This document shows, piece by piece, positions 35,185-43,590 of a DNA stretch of 64,000 nt; position 1 is the stretch's first letter, and each line of letters begins with the position of its first letter. This DNA is from Terriglobia bacterium. GTDB lineage: Bacteria > Acidobacteriota > Terriglobia > Acidiferrales > UBA7541. The notes beneath the pieces are model-generated. The model made no database searches. It was not told the DNA's origin and was given only the letters and a program-made list of their open reading frames with translations. The stretch lies in assembly GCA_020073485.1 (NCBI GenBank), contig JAIQFB010000001.1, positions 1 through 64,000 of the forward strand, written 5' to 3'. Both the position numbers and the translations under genes were made by a program.

Positions 35185-36538
35185 CCGGCTGGCGTCCGTG
35201 GGACGGAATAGCTGAGTAGAGTGCGTCTCTGAGTGCGACGTCTCGCGGGTCTCCGGTTAGCCGCGTTCCCATTTGACTCGTCACGTATGCGTAGCCGACC
35301 CCAGACGTTGGATCGGCAAAGCCAAGCGAACCACCTGCTCCAGGTGACCCAAACGAACTGGCGCCGCCGAAGGGCCATACACGACTAGGCTTCATGAAAC
35401 CCAGTGAAAACTGCACACCGTCGGTTTTCATGCATTCGTCGTAAAATCCGCGCCTCGGGGGAATGGCTGGGGCGGCCAACAGTTTCAGCGTCTCTTGCCG
35501 TAACCCCAACTCGCGCCCTCCAGTAGCGAACACACTATACGCGTGTGCAATCGCTTGGGCGGTGGCAACACCATTGCCGGATGGCACTTCGAGGTTGCGC
35601 GCGTAGATGCGCTGCGCGTCCTGGTAGATCCCGGTGCCGGGATTGATGTTTAGCGCCCGATAGATGTTCGAGCGAGGATTCATCGCCTCCAGTAGGAAGC
35701 GAGGTCCGAAGCCGCGCAGCATTTCGAGTAGAGTCGGCGGCGCTAGTGTCGCCAGACGCGAGTTCGGGATCACCTCAGGCAGCCGGATGTAGACGTCCTC
35801 GCGAAGGGGCGACGCGATCTCATCCTGGAAGAACTGTCCTAAGCTGCGATGTTGCGGGTCCACACGGCGTAACAACTCGCCTTCGTAAAAGCCGAGAGTC
35901 AGTGCGTGATACGCCTGTCGCGTCCCAGGTTCCCACGCTGGTTTTTGACGCGCGAGCACGACCGCCAAGCGATCAAGATCGGCGACGACGCTACGATCCA
36001 CAGGTTCGTTGAATGCGAATAAGCCTGCTTGATGAGCCAACAATTGGCGGACCGTGATTCGTTCCTTGTCGTTCTGTGCGAACTCCGGCCAGTACTCGCA
36101 CACCTTTTCTTCGTAGTCGAGCGAGCCCCGAGTATGAGCGATGGCGAGGGTCATCGCGGCCAGACCTTTAGTGGCTGAGTGGATCACGACCATCGTGTCC
36201 TGCTCCCAGGACTCGCCGCTCTTTTTATTTCGGATGCCGCCCCAAAGATCAACGACCTTCTCGCCGTGGACAAAGGCGCAACAGGCTCCGCCCAGCTCAC
36301 GTCGCCGAGCGAAGTTGTCAGCGAAGACATCGCGCACGACCTCAAAGCCTGGGCTGACGCGTCCCTGGATACCGAAACGCCCGACCTTTTCGCAGACCCG
36401 CGACTTTTCCGAAAGTGCGCTTTCGGCCATCAGCGATGGTTTCATGTTCGGATTCATGATCTCGCTGAAATCCGACTGAAGTAAGTGACCTGCATCACGC
36501 ACAGTGATGGGCGCTGGCGCGACAGGCTCTGACTTCAC
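35174..36538 (-). CDS. class-C beta-lactamase-like serine hydrolase (EstB type)
   Basis: Up to 454 residues. SxxK motif in IHSATKGLAAMTLA, Tyr motif YHALTLGFYEGEL, and a GGRELGLR region; no signal peptide visible, so probably a cytosolic esterase or peptidase rather than a true beta-lactamase. Start is uncertain: GTG 36538 is the longest, ATG 36457 is a good alternative. Followed by the paralogous hydrolase fusion. Confidence 0.85.
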   Translation of the reverse strand: MKSEPVAPAPITVRDAGHLLQSDFSEIMNPNMKPSLMAESALSEKSRVCEKVGRFGIQGRVSPGFEVVRDVFADNFARRRELGGACCAFVHGEKVVDLWGGIRNKKSGESWEQDTMVVIHSATKGLAAMTLAIAHTRGSLDYEEKVCEYWPEFAQNDKERITVRQLLAHQAGLFAFNEPVDRSVVADLDRLAVVLARQKPAWEPGTRQAYHALTLGFYEGELLRRVDPQHRSLGQFFQDEIASPLREDVYIRLPEVIPNSRLATLAPPTLLEMLRGFGPRFLLEAMNPRSNIYRALNINPGTGIYQDAQRIYARNLEVPSGNGVATAQAIAHAYSVFATGGRELGLRQETLKLLAAPAIPPRRGFYDECMKTDGVQFSLGFMKPSRVWPFGGASSFGSPGAGGSLGFADPTSGVGYAYVTSQMGTRLTGDPRDVALRDALYSAIPSHGRQPDVS

Positions 36539-36587
36539 GCGAGAACTGAAGTACCCACTAAATTAGCACTAGCTTTCTCTCTCGACA

Positions 36588-36597
36588 CGCGTATGGT
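36588..36597 (+). promoter_or_regulatory. CGCGTATGGT motif upstream of 36628 gene
   Basis: One of three exact copies (others 29476-29485 and 59899-59908); two share ACACGCGTATGGT. Located 30-46 bases before start codons of mobile-region genes, and TATGGT could act as a -10 element. Confidence 0.3.
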
Positions 36598-36627
36598 AGC
36601 GCCCCAGTCCAAAGGAGGGACGCGATC

Positions 36628-36900
36628 ATGAAGAAGACCACGAGGAAAGCGACGAAGGCAAAGGCAGCGGTCAAGCGACCGAAAACCGTAGCCAAGGCTG
36701 CGACCGGAGTTCGGGCCAAAGCCGCACGGCGCACAGCGGAAGGCAAGTTCACCAAGATCATCTTCAACCAGATTGGCGGAAAGGAATGCTGCCGTTTCGC
36801 AGCGATGACATGGAAGGAGCGCGATGCGTTCATGGCGAAGCCCGAGAACGGCGTTGTCCGGGAACGGTATGAAAAGCACTTGGCGTCAGTTACGGCGTGA
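36628..36900 (+). CDS. Lys/Ala-rich basic hypothetical protein
   Basis: 90 residues. N-terminal ~38 residues are a Lys/Arg/Ala-rich histone-like tail (MKKTTRKATKAKAAVKRPK), followed by a folded part with IIFNQIGGKECCRFAAMTWKERD. ATG 36628 after AAAGGAGGG. Overlaps the next gene (GTGA). May bind nucleic acid; family unknown. Confidence 0.7.
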   Translation: MKKTTRKATKAKAAVKRPKTVAKAATGVRAKAARRTAEGKFTKIIFNQIGGKECCRFAAMTWKERDAFMAKPENGVVRERYEKHLASVTA

Positions 36901-37172
36901 AGTCTCTCTTCACACTCGGTCAGGTGGTCGCGACTCCCGGTGCGCTGGCTGCGCTTGAAAATGCGGGCCAGCAGCCGGGGGATTTTCTTGCCCGTCACGT
37001 CAGTGGTGATTGGGGAGAAGTTCCCCCGGAAGACGTGGAGGAAAACGAGTTCAGTTTGAAGCACGGTTTCCGGCTCTTGAGCGCCTACCGTACCAGCGCG
37101 GGGAACAGGCTCTGGGTGATTACCGAAGCTGACCGTTCGTCCACCTGTATTTTGCTGCCCGAAGAATATTGA
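36897..37172 (+). CDS. plasmid-related-type hypothetical protein
   Basis: 91 residues from GTG 36897. Contains LGQVVATPGALAALENAGQ, ARHVSGDWGEV and VITEADRSSTCILLPEEY, a layout I know from small conserved proteins on plasmids and islands often called plasmid-related protein. No catalytic residues evident. Confidence 0.75.
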   Translation: MKSLFTLGQVVATPGALAALENAGQQPGDFLARHVSGDWGEVPPEDVEENEFSLKHGFRLLSAYRTSAGNRLWVITEADRSSTCILLPEEY

Positions 37173-37181
37173 AGAGTGGAA

Positions 37182-37577
37182 ATGATGAAGATGCTCAAAA
37201 TCTTGGTGGCGGAAGACGACCGATTGCTGGCCCAATATTACGTAACACTTCTTAGCCAGTGGGATTGTGAAACGGTTGTCGAACATAGAGGCATAGACGC
37301 GATTCGCCGGGCGGCCACATTCCGACCAGATGTTGCTCTCCTCGGCGTCGTGATACCAGACATGGGCGGCGTTGAAGCTGCTATCAAGTTGCTGGAAATC
37401 TGTACCGGAACAAATATCGTCTTCGTTACGGAGTCGGTTCCTCCCAAGGCGTTAGAGCAACTGGCGGCGCAGGGCTATAACTTCCCGACGCTTCCTGCGC
37501 CCTTTACCCGCGAGGAGTTGCACGCCGTGGTGTTTGGACAGTTTTGCGATAAGCCACTGTCAGGAAAGAGCGTTTGA
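37182..37577 (+). CDS. receiver-domain protein lacking the phospho-acceptor Asp
   Basis: 131 residues, single REC fold: acidic pocket VAEDDRLLA and the beta-3 segment VALLGVVIPDMGGVEA. The Asp that is normally phosphorylated (DVMMPxMDG) is Gly55, and the conserved Lys before the final PF is Ala (LPAPFTREEL). It cannot be phosphorylated in the standard way and is likely a pseudo-receiver. GTG 37176 is an alternative start. Ends 18 bases past the E1-like gene's stop on the other strand. Confidence 0.8.
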   Translation: MMKMLKILVAEDDRLLAQYYVTLLSQWDCETVVEHRGIDAIRRAATFRPDVALLGVVIPDMGGVEAAIKLLEICTGTNIVFVTESVPPKALEQLAAQGYNFPTLPAPFTREELHAVVFGQFCDKPLSGKSV

Positions 37578-39056
37578 AAGGCCGTGTAGGGCACGCAGCT
37601 TGTCGATATTCTTCCGACGGCCACAGATACAATTAGGCCTGCGGGCCTGGGGCAGCTCTAGGCCGAACGCGGGACCGCGTAGGAAATCGAATTGAAAGCG
37701 AGGCTCCAGCTTCGATTTCCATCCACACACGTGAGCTAACGTTTCGGCCATCACCATACACGCGCTGAAGCATGCAACAAATGGAACGGAAGGCTCAAAG
37801 TTGTCTTCCTGCTGCTTCTCAGAAATCTTTTGCGCCATGGCCTGCTGAACCACCGAACAGATCGGGTGCCCCAAACGCAGTCTCAAAGCTTCTCGCTTTT
37901 CCGATGGTGCTGCTTCCACGTCTGCCTCTGTTACAAGTGAGTTCGGATCTTGTAGACGGCTCGCTGATAGCCCGGTAACCTCTCTCTGCACCTCTTCCGC
38001 CGGAGGGCCTGTGGGCGTTTGAAACAAGCAGATTAGGCAGGCAGTGTCTCCCCGCCAGGGATGGCTGCTCACTTGGCAAGTGAAATCACCAATCGCTCCG
38101 TCAATCACAATATCCGGCCACAACGCACGTTGAACCTCTTGACGAACATCGGTGTTGTCCAAGCCGTTCACAACGATTGCAGGATACTGCTTTAGGTCCC
38201 TTGCGAAATGCTCAAAAGTTCCCATGAATCCCTCTGCCCGGATGCCGACTCCTTCGAGAGTTGCCGTTAGATAAGGGGCCTTGGGCTTTTTCAAGTCCTC
38301 TGGCCCAATGAGAAGGCAAGTACCCAAATTCTCCGCTCCGTATTCTTCTCGATCAACCACAGTTACCTTCCCCGTGAACGGCAATCGCGAGATGAGATGA
38401 ACAATGCCGTTGCCAATTGCCCCTGCTCCAACGACCAGCAGGTCGCGTGTAAGTGTTTCGGGGATTTCCGGGCCGTAATCTGACGCTGTCTCAGCGTAGT
38501 CTCGCAAGGAGAAACTGAAGCCGTTCAACATCTCGCCGCGTTCAGGTCTTAAGCTGATGAGTCGCTTGAATACCTCCCCGACACCTAGGCATGCAGCAGC
38601 CAGTGCTCCAATAGGGTTGTTAATATCGCACTCACTCGAAACATCAGTAGCTCCCGATGTGACGCGCACGACAAACCCGTTAGAATTTATCGTTGTCCAT
38701 GGCAATTCGGGATGTGCCTTCGCGCCAACCGATAACACCGCATCGAATTGTTTGAAATCATCCAATTCGTCCAGAAATTCGATTTTCTTACCGAATGTAA
38801 TATGTTCAGCAAGATCCTCAGCTTCTTCCCTCAACTCATTGCTCTGCTTGGGTAAATAGACAGCGACGTTTGGACAGATTTTCACTGCAAGGCGGACTGA
38901 ATCTAGAAAGCATTCCCGGCCATTCGGGAGCGATAGCAGCTCTGGTTCGCCCGTCAGCAGAATTGTCTTATTTATGAATCTGTGGCGATCTTCAGCTAGA
39001 TCACCTAGCTGCTCGGCCGCTTTTTGTGGGCGGCTGTACGCGAGTTCAGAATCCAT
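37560..39056 (-). CDS. E1-like ubiquitin-activating adenylyltransferase (ThiF fold)
   Basis: 498 residues, starting ATG 39056 inside the end of the JAMM gene (11-base overlap). Nucleotide-binding GAGAIGNG (residues 210-217), then VDREEYGAENLG, KKPKA and GLDNTDVR, which match an adenylating E1 domain. The N-terminal ~200 residues look like a second, degenerate domain. C-terminal CICGRRK and TACLICLFQ give possible zinc or catalytic cysteines. Final gene of the Ubl-E2-JAMM-E1 operon; would activate the Ubl with ATP. Confidence 0.85.
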   Translation of the reverse strand: MDSELAYSRPQKAAEQLGDLAEDRHRFINKTILLTGEPELLSLPNGRECFLDSVRLAVKICPNVAVYLPKQSNELREEAEDLAEHITFGKKIEFLDELDDFKQFDAVLSVGAKAHPELPWTTINSNGFVVRVTSGATDVSSECDINNPIGALAAACLGVGEVFKRLISLRPERGEMLNGFSFSLRDYAETASDYGPEIPETLTRDLLVVGAGAIGNGIVHLISRLPFTGKVTVVDREEYGAENLGTCLLIGPEDLKKPKAPYLTATLEGVGIRAEGFMGTFEHFARDLKQYPAIVVNGLDNTDVRQEVQRALWPDIVIDGAIGDFTCQVSSHPWRGDTACLICLFQTPTGPPAEEVQREVTGLSASRLQDPNSLVTEADVEAAPSEKREALRLRLGHPICSVVQQAMAQKISEKQQEDNFEPSVPFVACFSACMVMAETLAHVCGWKSKLEPRFQFDFLRGPAFGLELPQARRPNCICGRRKNIDKLRALHGLSNALS

Positions 39057-39585
39057 CCTCGGCTCCAACAGTAATGAACGGAACATGCGTGTCCGGGACA
39101 ACTTGGATGCGGTGCTCAACTTCAGCCACGCCCAATCGGACGTACCCCTGGTTTTCAGTGAAGACATGGACACCCCATCGCTGAATGGGAGCCGACGACA
39201 TGCCATATTCAGGAGCCACAAGTGACAGGTAATAAGGGGTCTTGATGCCATAGGCCCGGTCGGTTGGAGAAAGATCAAGGCCATAGCCGGGTCCGTGAGA
39301 ATGCACCTGCCCGATCAAACGGGCATTGTTCTTGATCGCCAAGTCCGTGACCTCATTGAGCAGTTCCGCAGCGATCTGAATCTGGGCCGGATATTTTTCT
39401 ATACCGGGTCCACGCAGTTTGACCAAGTGAGTCACTTCGGCAGCCGCGTCTTTGTCGCGGCCGAGAAACAACACGATTCCCTCGTTGCCCTCGCGTCCAT
39501 CGATAGCCATTTCTGCGAGCGCATCAGGTATCACCGTTGCGGGAATTCGCCAAGCCTCAACTTGTGAGAAATACGAGTTCGTCAT
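39046..39585 (-). CDS. JAMM/MPN+ metalloprotease of the Ubl operon
   Basis: 179 residues. Zinc-protease signature GQVHSHGPGYGLDLSPTD (His95, His97, Asp109) with an upstream glutamate in GNEGIVLF. Such proteins mature ubiquitin-like modifiers or remove them from targets. ATG 39585 overlaps the E2-like stop (ATGA). Middle of the four-gene operon. Confidence 0.88.
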   Translation of the reverse strand: MTNSYFSQVEAWRIPATVIPDALAEMAIDGREGNEGIVLFLGRDKDAAAEVTHLVKLRGPGIEKYPAQIQIAAELLNEVTDLAIKNNARLIGQVHSHGPGYGLDLSPTDRAYGIKTPYYLSLVAPEYGMSSAPIQRWGVHVFTENQGYVRLGVAEVEHRIQVVPDTHVPFITVGAEDGF

Positions 39586-40019
39586 TTGAACCTACCTTGG
39601 TAATGGTCGTCGAGTTCTTCTTGCAGCTGCCGCAAAACCCATAGGAGAGGGTTCCCGTTTGGATTCCATCTGAAACGCGGATCGGCCTTCCATTCGGGGT
39701 GCAAGATGAAGCCTTCCAGACACCAGTTGACGCAGGCGTCAAGACTTTGTGGCCTGAAACCACGAGCGATAGGCCATGCCTGCGGCAAGTCGAGCCGTCC
39801 AGTCGCCGGGTCACGAAATTTCAGAGACGGCGGCTCATCCGAATATTTAGCCCATAGTAGACGCGCCTGAAATCGCTCGTTAGGCGCACTTGCTGGTGAC
39901 ATCGTAGCCAATACTTCGAGGTCTCCTGGCATCTCTAGCGCCCATCTTGTGGCATCTGAGACGCTCATCGCCTCTTCAAAGTCATCCTTCAAATTGAGCT
40001 TCGATAGTTCGTCGCTCAT
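39582..40019 (-). CDS. E2-like conjugation protein
   Basis: 145 residues with an RWD/UBC-like order: PPSLKFRDPATGRLDLPQAWP, then GFRPQSLDACVNWCLEGFILHPEW with Cys96 and Cys100 as candidate catalytic cysteines, then a helical end LLWVLRQLQEELDDHY. Overlaps its neighbours by four bases on each side. Judged E2-like mainly from its position between Ubl and JAMM/E1 genes and from this pattern. Confidence 0.7.
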   Translation of the reverse strand: MSDELSKLNLKDDFEEAMSVSDATRWALEMPGDLEVLATMSPASAPNERFQARLLWAKYSDEPPSLKFRDPATGRLDLPQAWPIARGFRPQSLDACVNWCLEGFILHPEWKADPRFRWNPNGNPLLWVLRQLQEELDDHYQGRFK

Positions 40020-40300
40020 TGTCCTTGTGTTACATGCTGGCTTAGCTTCAACTCCAGCGTGTGTTTGTCGCCAGCCACTTGACCGAGGGTCTCGCCGAGA
40101 TTCTCAAGTGGCGTTTTGTTGTGAAAGAGTGTGTAGGTATAGTTGGTGCCGTCCGGGTGCTGACCTTCCTTCAGCCCGAACGCATTGAGTACATTAGTCT
40201 TGAGCGTTCCGACCGTCTCGTGGCGACTGGCATGATCTTGCTCGTAGGGCTTACTCGCAGCCGCGTAGTGCACGATTACTTTCAAGGTTCCTTCAGTCAT
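40016..40300 (-). CDS. ubiquitin-like (beta-grasp) modifier protein
   Basis: 94 residues. Predicted beta-grasp: start TLKVIVHYAAA, a helix VGTLKTNVLNAFGLKEGQ, then YTYTLFHNKTPLENLGETLG and KHTLELKLSQHV. It ends ...TQGQ, so removal of a single C-terminal Gln would expose a terminal glycine for activation. ATG 40300; ATGA overlap into the E2-like gene. First gene of the operon. Confidence 0.75.
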   Translation of the reverse strand: MTEGTLKVIVHYAAASKPYEQDHASRHETVGTLKTNVLNAFGLKEGQHPDGTNYTYTLFHNKTPLENLGETLGQVAGDKHTLELKLSQHVTQGQ

Positions 40301-40394
40301 GTCGTTTTGTCCTCCGCTTCAGTGTTGCGTAAATTATGGCTGGGATTAGAATTCCCACCCCTGTATGGGACCACCGCTGTTGCCGCCACAGTCG

Positions 40395-40495
40395 TCCCTA
40401 TTTGGGAATGCTCGGCCTCGGCCCGGACTGGACACGCGAGAATGGAAAAATTTGTAGGACAGCCCTTGTCACATCATGCAACAATCCGAGCATTC
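40395..40495. promoter_or_regulatory. divergent promoter region with inverted repeats
   Basis: Within the 232-base gap between the Ubl and sigma genes, GAATGCTCGG (40406-40415) pairs with CCGAGCATTC (40486-40495), a perfect 10-bp inverted repeat 70 bases apart, and TCCC-N5-GGGA lies at 40395-40407. A GGGATTAGAATTCCC element also lies at 40343-40357. These are candidate operators shared by both operons. Confidence 0.45.
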
Positions 40496-40532
40496 TCGTT
40501 ACTAGGCAGCGGAAAAGGAGTTGTTGGGTCCC

Positions 40533-41183
40533 ATGGATCAAAGTGCGGTGCCCAACGCGCCAGCTGCGAAGGTCGCAACCCGCGGCGAGATCATTCAGGC
40601 GATTGAGGCGCTCACGGACGTGGATTCCGAGCGCCTGAACCAGGTTGCCATTAATCGAATCCTCCGCATCGGGCGTCGAGCAGCAAATGGTCGTACACAT
40701 GAAGACCTTCTTCAGGAAGCGATGGCACGAATCCTGGACGGTTCGCGCCATTGGCATCCGGAAAGGGTGAAGTTTGTTCCATATTTCGTGGGGGGCATGT
40801 GGAGCATCGCAAGTGAATGGGCTGGTCACCGCAAGAGGAACGCCAACGCACCGGAATATGCCGTCCTTGAATCTCAAATAACAAAAGAAGATGAGGATGG
40901 TGACACGCACTCGCCCTTTGCCGAGACGAAAACTGCCGATCCGAATATTGAGGAACAAATGGTTGACGCGGACATAGAGGCTGAGCGGAAGGCCCTCGCT
41001 GACGAAATCGAAGGACATTTTGTGCAGGATGAAAATGCCGCGTATGTGCTTATGGGCTGGCAGGATGGGATGGATGGGCCTGCGATACAGAAAGCGTTCG
41101 GATTCAGCGAGACGACCTATAGAACCATCGTTCGACGTATTAAGCGAAACTCACAGAGGATCATGGAAGAACGCTATGGTTGA
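40533..41183 (+). CDS. sigma-70-family (ECF-like) sigma factor
   Basis: 216 residues from ATG 40533 (GGAAAAGGAG at 40511-40520; in-frame TTGs at 40521 and 40524 are alternatives). Region 2 traces: GRTHEDLLQEAMARILDGSRHW and YFVGGMWSIASEWAGHRKR. C-terminal region-4-like helix-turn-helix: AYVLMGWQDGMDGPAIQKAFGFSETTYRTIVRRIKR. Divergent from the Ubl operon and overlaps the next gene, so it probably controls one or both operons. Confidence 0.75.
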   Translation: MDQSAVPNAPAAKVATRGEIIQAIEALTDVDSERLNQVAINRILRIGRRAANGRTHEDLLQEAMARILDGSRHWHPERVKFVPYFVGGMWSIASEWAGHRKRNANAPEYAVLESQITKEDEDGDTHSPFAETKTADPNIEEQMVDADIEAERKALADEIEGHFVQDENAAYVLMGWQDGMDGPAIQKAFGFSETTYRTIVRRIKRNSQRIMEERYG

Positions 41184-41625
41184 TAAAGCAAGCAGTGGTT
41201 CAGAGCGATTGGGCAGACTCATCGACCGACTAGCAGAGTATGTCCAGAATGCGCCCGGAGGCGAGCTACTGGAAGATGCCCGTCAAGAAGGACGCGATCC
41301 GGCTAAAACGACCATGCGGGTCAAAGGTTTGCTGTTGCGGGCGGTGAAGAACCACCAACAGGGAAAGCTGATGAGGGCCGAAGAGGAGTACCAGCGAGAG
41401 GTTGCCGCAATGAAGGCTCGGCCCATAAACCTGCCCCCAACCCCAGAACAGCGCCGGACCCTGCTTTCGACACTTTTCTCCCAGCAGCCACAACTTAAGG
41501 CAGCGTTCACTTTTCAAAATCGCGGTTTCTCCGAACTCACCGACCAGGACGTGGAAAACCATCTCCACAAACTTGCGCTTCTCGGAATTCTGGACGAAAT
41601 GCAACTTTGGGAAGACGATGAATAG
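41176..41625 (+). CDS. hypothetical protein between sigma factor and metallopeptidase
   Basis: 149 residues, helical and charged, beginning MVDKASSGSERLGRLIDRLA and with KNHQQGKLMRAEEEYQREV. ATG 41176 overlaps the sigma gene stop by eight bases and the end overlaps the metallopeptidase by eight bases. Position makes it a candidate anti-sigma factor or protease substrate. No family recognised. Confidence 0.65.
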   Translation: MVDKASSGSERLGRLIDRLAEYVQNAPGGELLEDARQEGRDPAKTTMRVKGLLLRAVKNHQQGKLMRAEEEYQREVAAMKARPINLPPTPEQRRTLLSTLFSQQPQLKAAFTFQNRGFSELTDQDVENHLHKLALLGILDEMQLWEDDE

Positions 41626-42454
41626 CCCACTAATAAATACACCTGACCAATTGCTTGACGACCTTGGCATCACGGAGCCTAGCCAACTCAAGATCGAAGC
41701 GATCGCGTATCACTGTCAAGCGGTTATCCTGTATGAGCCGCTTTCAGGATGCGAGGCAAACATAGTTGGTAAAGGGGACCGAGCGATCATCACGGTCGAT
41801 AGCAACGCCATTCCCACCCGGCAACGCTTTTCAGCTGGTCACGAACTGGGACATTGGATGAGAGATCGTGGTCAAATCGCGTTCGGTTGTTCCCAAAGGC
41901 AAATAGACTCTGAATGGACCGCAAACAATCCAGAAACAAGGGCCAATCAGTTCGCAAGTGACCTCCTCCTGCCTTCCAAACTCTTTGTTCCTCTTGCGAA
42001 GGGTCGGCCGATCACGATGGAGACAGTCCGCGAACTTAGCCGGACGTTCCAAATGAGCTTGACTGCCACGGCGATCAAGCTCATTCGTTTCGGCTCCTTC
42101 TCCTCGATGTTGGTGTATTACGAGAATGGCAATCGGAAGTGGTTTATTCCGTCCTCGTCAGACTTGCCAAAGCGGTTATGGCCGTCAAATCAACCGAACG
42201 AGGGGACGGCTACAGCCGGGCTATTGTCTGGCGAAATCAATCAGGAAGTGGTCAGCGACGCACGTGCTGACAAGTGGTTCGATATTCAGAATGCGGATCA
42301 CTATTATGTCCGCGAGAGTTGCTTCTGTAGCGGTCCAGAATCGGTCGTTACACTTCTTTGGTGGGAGGACGAAGCACAGATCATCGACCTCCAGGAGGAA
42401 GAAGAACGTAATGCTGTCCGTCGATCCGATCGACGCCCGGCAGACGAAGATTGA
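41618..42454 (+). CDS. ImmA/IrrE-family metallopeptidase
   Basis: 278 residues. Zinc-protease motif HELGHW (His75, Glu76, His79) and the typical ETRANQFASDLLLPS segment that follows, with the third ligand Glu. ImmA/IrrE proteases cleave repressors to switch on mobile-element or defence genes. C-terminal ~130 residues have a separate domain with SCFCSGPESVVTLLWWED. Operon partner of the sigma factor and adjacent to the Ubl operon. Confidence 0.88.
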   Translation: MNSPLINTPDQLLDDLGITEPSQLKIEAIAYHCQAVILYEPLSGCEANIVGKGDRAIITVDSNAIPTRQRFSAGHELGHWMRDRGQIAFGCSQRQIDSEWTANNPETRANQFASDLLLPSKLFVPLAKGRPITMETVRELSRTFQMSLTATAIKLIRFGSFSSMLVYYENGNRKWFIPSSSDLPKRLWPSNQPNEGTATAGLLSGEINQEVVSDARADKWFDIQNADHYYVRESCFCSGPESVVTLLWWEDEAQIIDLQEEEERNAVRRSDRRPADED

Positions 42455-42882
42455 GAAATGCCGTCCCAGGGACCGCCTGGGCATCGCAACTGTGCGTACA
42501 AAACTACACCTTTCCGCCCGCCAAAACTGCCGCCGTTAAGTATCCTTTATAGTGGTGTTAGCTGGGGCCTTTCGCGTGGGGTTTTTAGCTCACCCATTCA
42601 GGAAGTGGGGGCCGGCCGGGGTGGAGGGAAGGGCCGAATGCGACAAGGCCCAATCTTTCCGGGTGCGCAGTAATCCGGCCAGGATCAATGCCAAGCGTGG
42701 AGATCGCTTCGTACAAGCCAACTTCTTGGGACTGATCCCACTTTATCTTTGTAGTGGGGTTCAATGTGATTCAGGACCAAGGGGCTTTGTCCCGAGTGGC
42801 CTGAGTAGAACGCAGCACTCTGTGTTCGCGCGCACAAGATCATCCATCAGCGGCAACCCAGCCCAGGCTATTATTCTGAATT
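42455..42882. other. 428-base interval without a supported gene
   Basis: Open plus-strand frames run through it but look non-biological. It probably marks the end of the sigma-ImmA operon and the promoter of mtgA. Similar short sequences ATCCTTTATAGTGGTG (42541-42556) and TTTATCTTTGTAGTGGGG (42743-42760) could be promoter elements. Confidence 0.35.
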
Positions 42883-43590
42883 GTGACTGCAACGCCGAAC
42901 ACACACCCCAAGATCCCGCTTCGGACGGGCTTCCTCCGATCCTTTATTCGATGGTTTGTCATCGGCGTGGTGCTTCTTTGGTCGCTTACCGCGCTGATCC
43001 TTGTGGCCGCCAGGTGGGTCGACCCACCGACAACCGCGGTGCACATCCAGCGCCGCTTGCAGGCCTGGATTCACCACACGCCGTATCGCGAACGCTACAA
43101 ATTCATTCCGCTCAGCCAAATCTCGGCCGATCTCCAGCACGCTGTAATCGCCGCAGAGGACACGCACTTCTACCAGCACCATGGATTCGATTGGCACGAG
43201 ATCCAAATCGCTGCCGAAGACGATTTGGAAGGCGATCGCACTCGCGGAGCTTCCACCATTACGCAGCAACTCGTAAAAAACCTATTCTTTGGAACGGGCC
43301 GCTCTATCCTCCGCAAGGGCGCAGAGGTCACACTGGTACCGGTGGCCGAATTCGCCCTCGGCAAACAGCGCATTCTGGAGATATACCTCAACGTGGTCGA
43401 ATGGGGACCTGATATTTATGGTGCAGAGTCGGCGTGTCGTTACTACGACGAAACCGCAGCCCGAAATATCGGTCGGCAACAGGCGGCACGGCTCGCTGCA
43501 ATTCTGCCGGCTCCCCTGAAGCGACGACCCGAGCGCATGAATAACTACAGCGCAATTATCCTTAAGCGGATGGGCCAAATGGGTTGGTAA
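42883..43590 (+). CDS. mtgA: monofunctional biosynthetic peptidoglycan glycosyltransferase
   Basis: 235 residues from GTG 42883. N-terminal membrane helix (about 24-45) and the GT51 motifs EDTHFYQHHGFDW, RGASTITQQLVKNLFF and EIYLNVVEWGPDIYGAE. Polymerises lipid II glycan chains at the outer face of the inner membrane. Full length for MtgA. Confidence 0.93.
   Translation: MTATPNTHPKIPLRTGFLRSFIRWFVIGVVLLWSLTALILVAARWVDPPTTAVHIQRRLQAWIHHTPYRERYKFIPLSQISADLQHAVIAAEDTHFYQHHGFDWHEIQIAAEDDLEGDRTRGASTITQQLVKNLFFGTGRSILRKGAEVTLVPVAEFALGKQRILEIYLNVVEWGPDIYGAESACRYYDETAARNIGRQQAARLAAILPAPLKRRPERMNNYSAIILKRMGQMGW

Noticed and set aside
42552-43412. 286-codon plus-strand frame
   Set aside because: Runs across the intergenic region and into mtgA in the wrong frame; composition is not protein-like.
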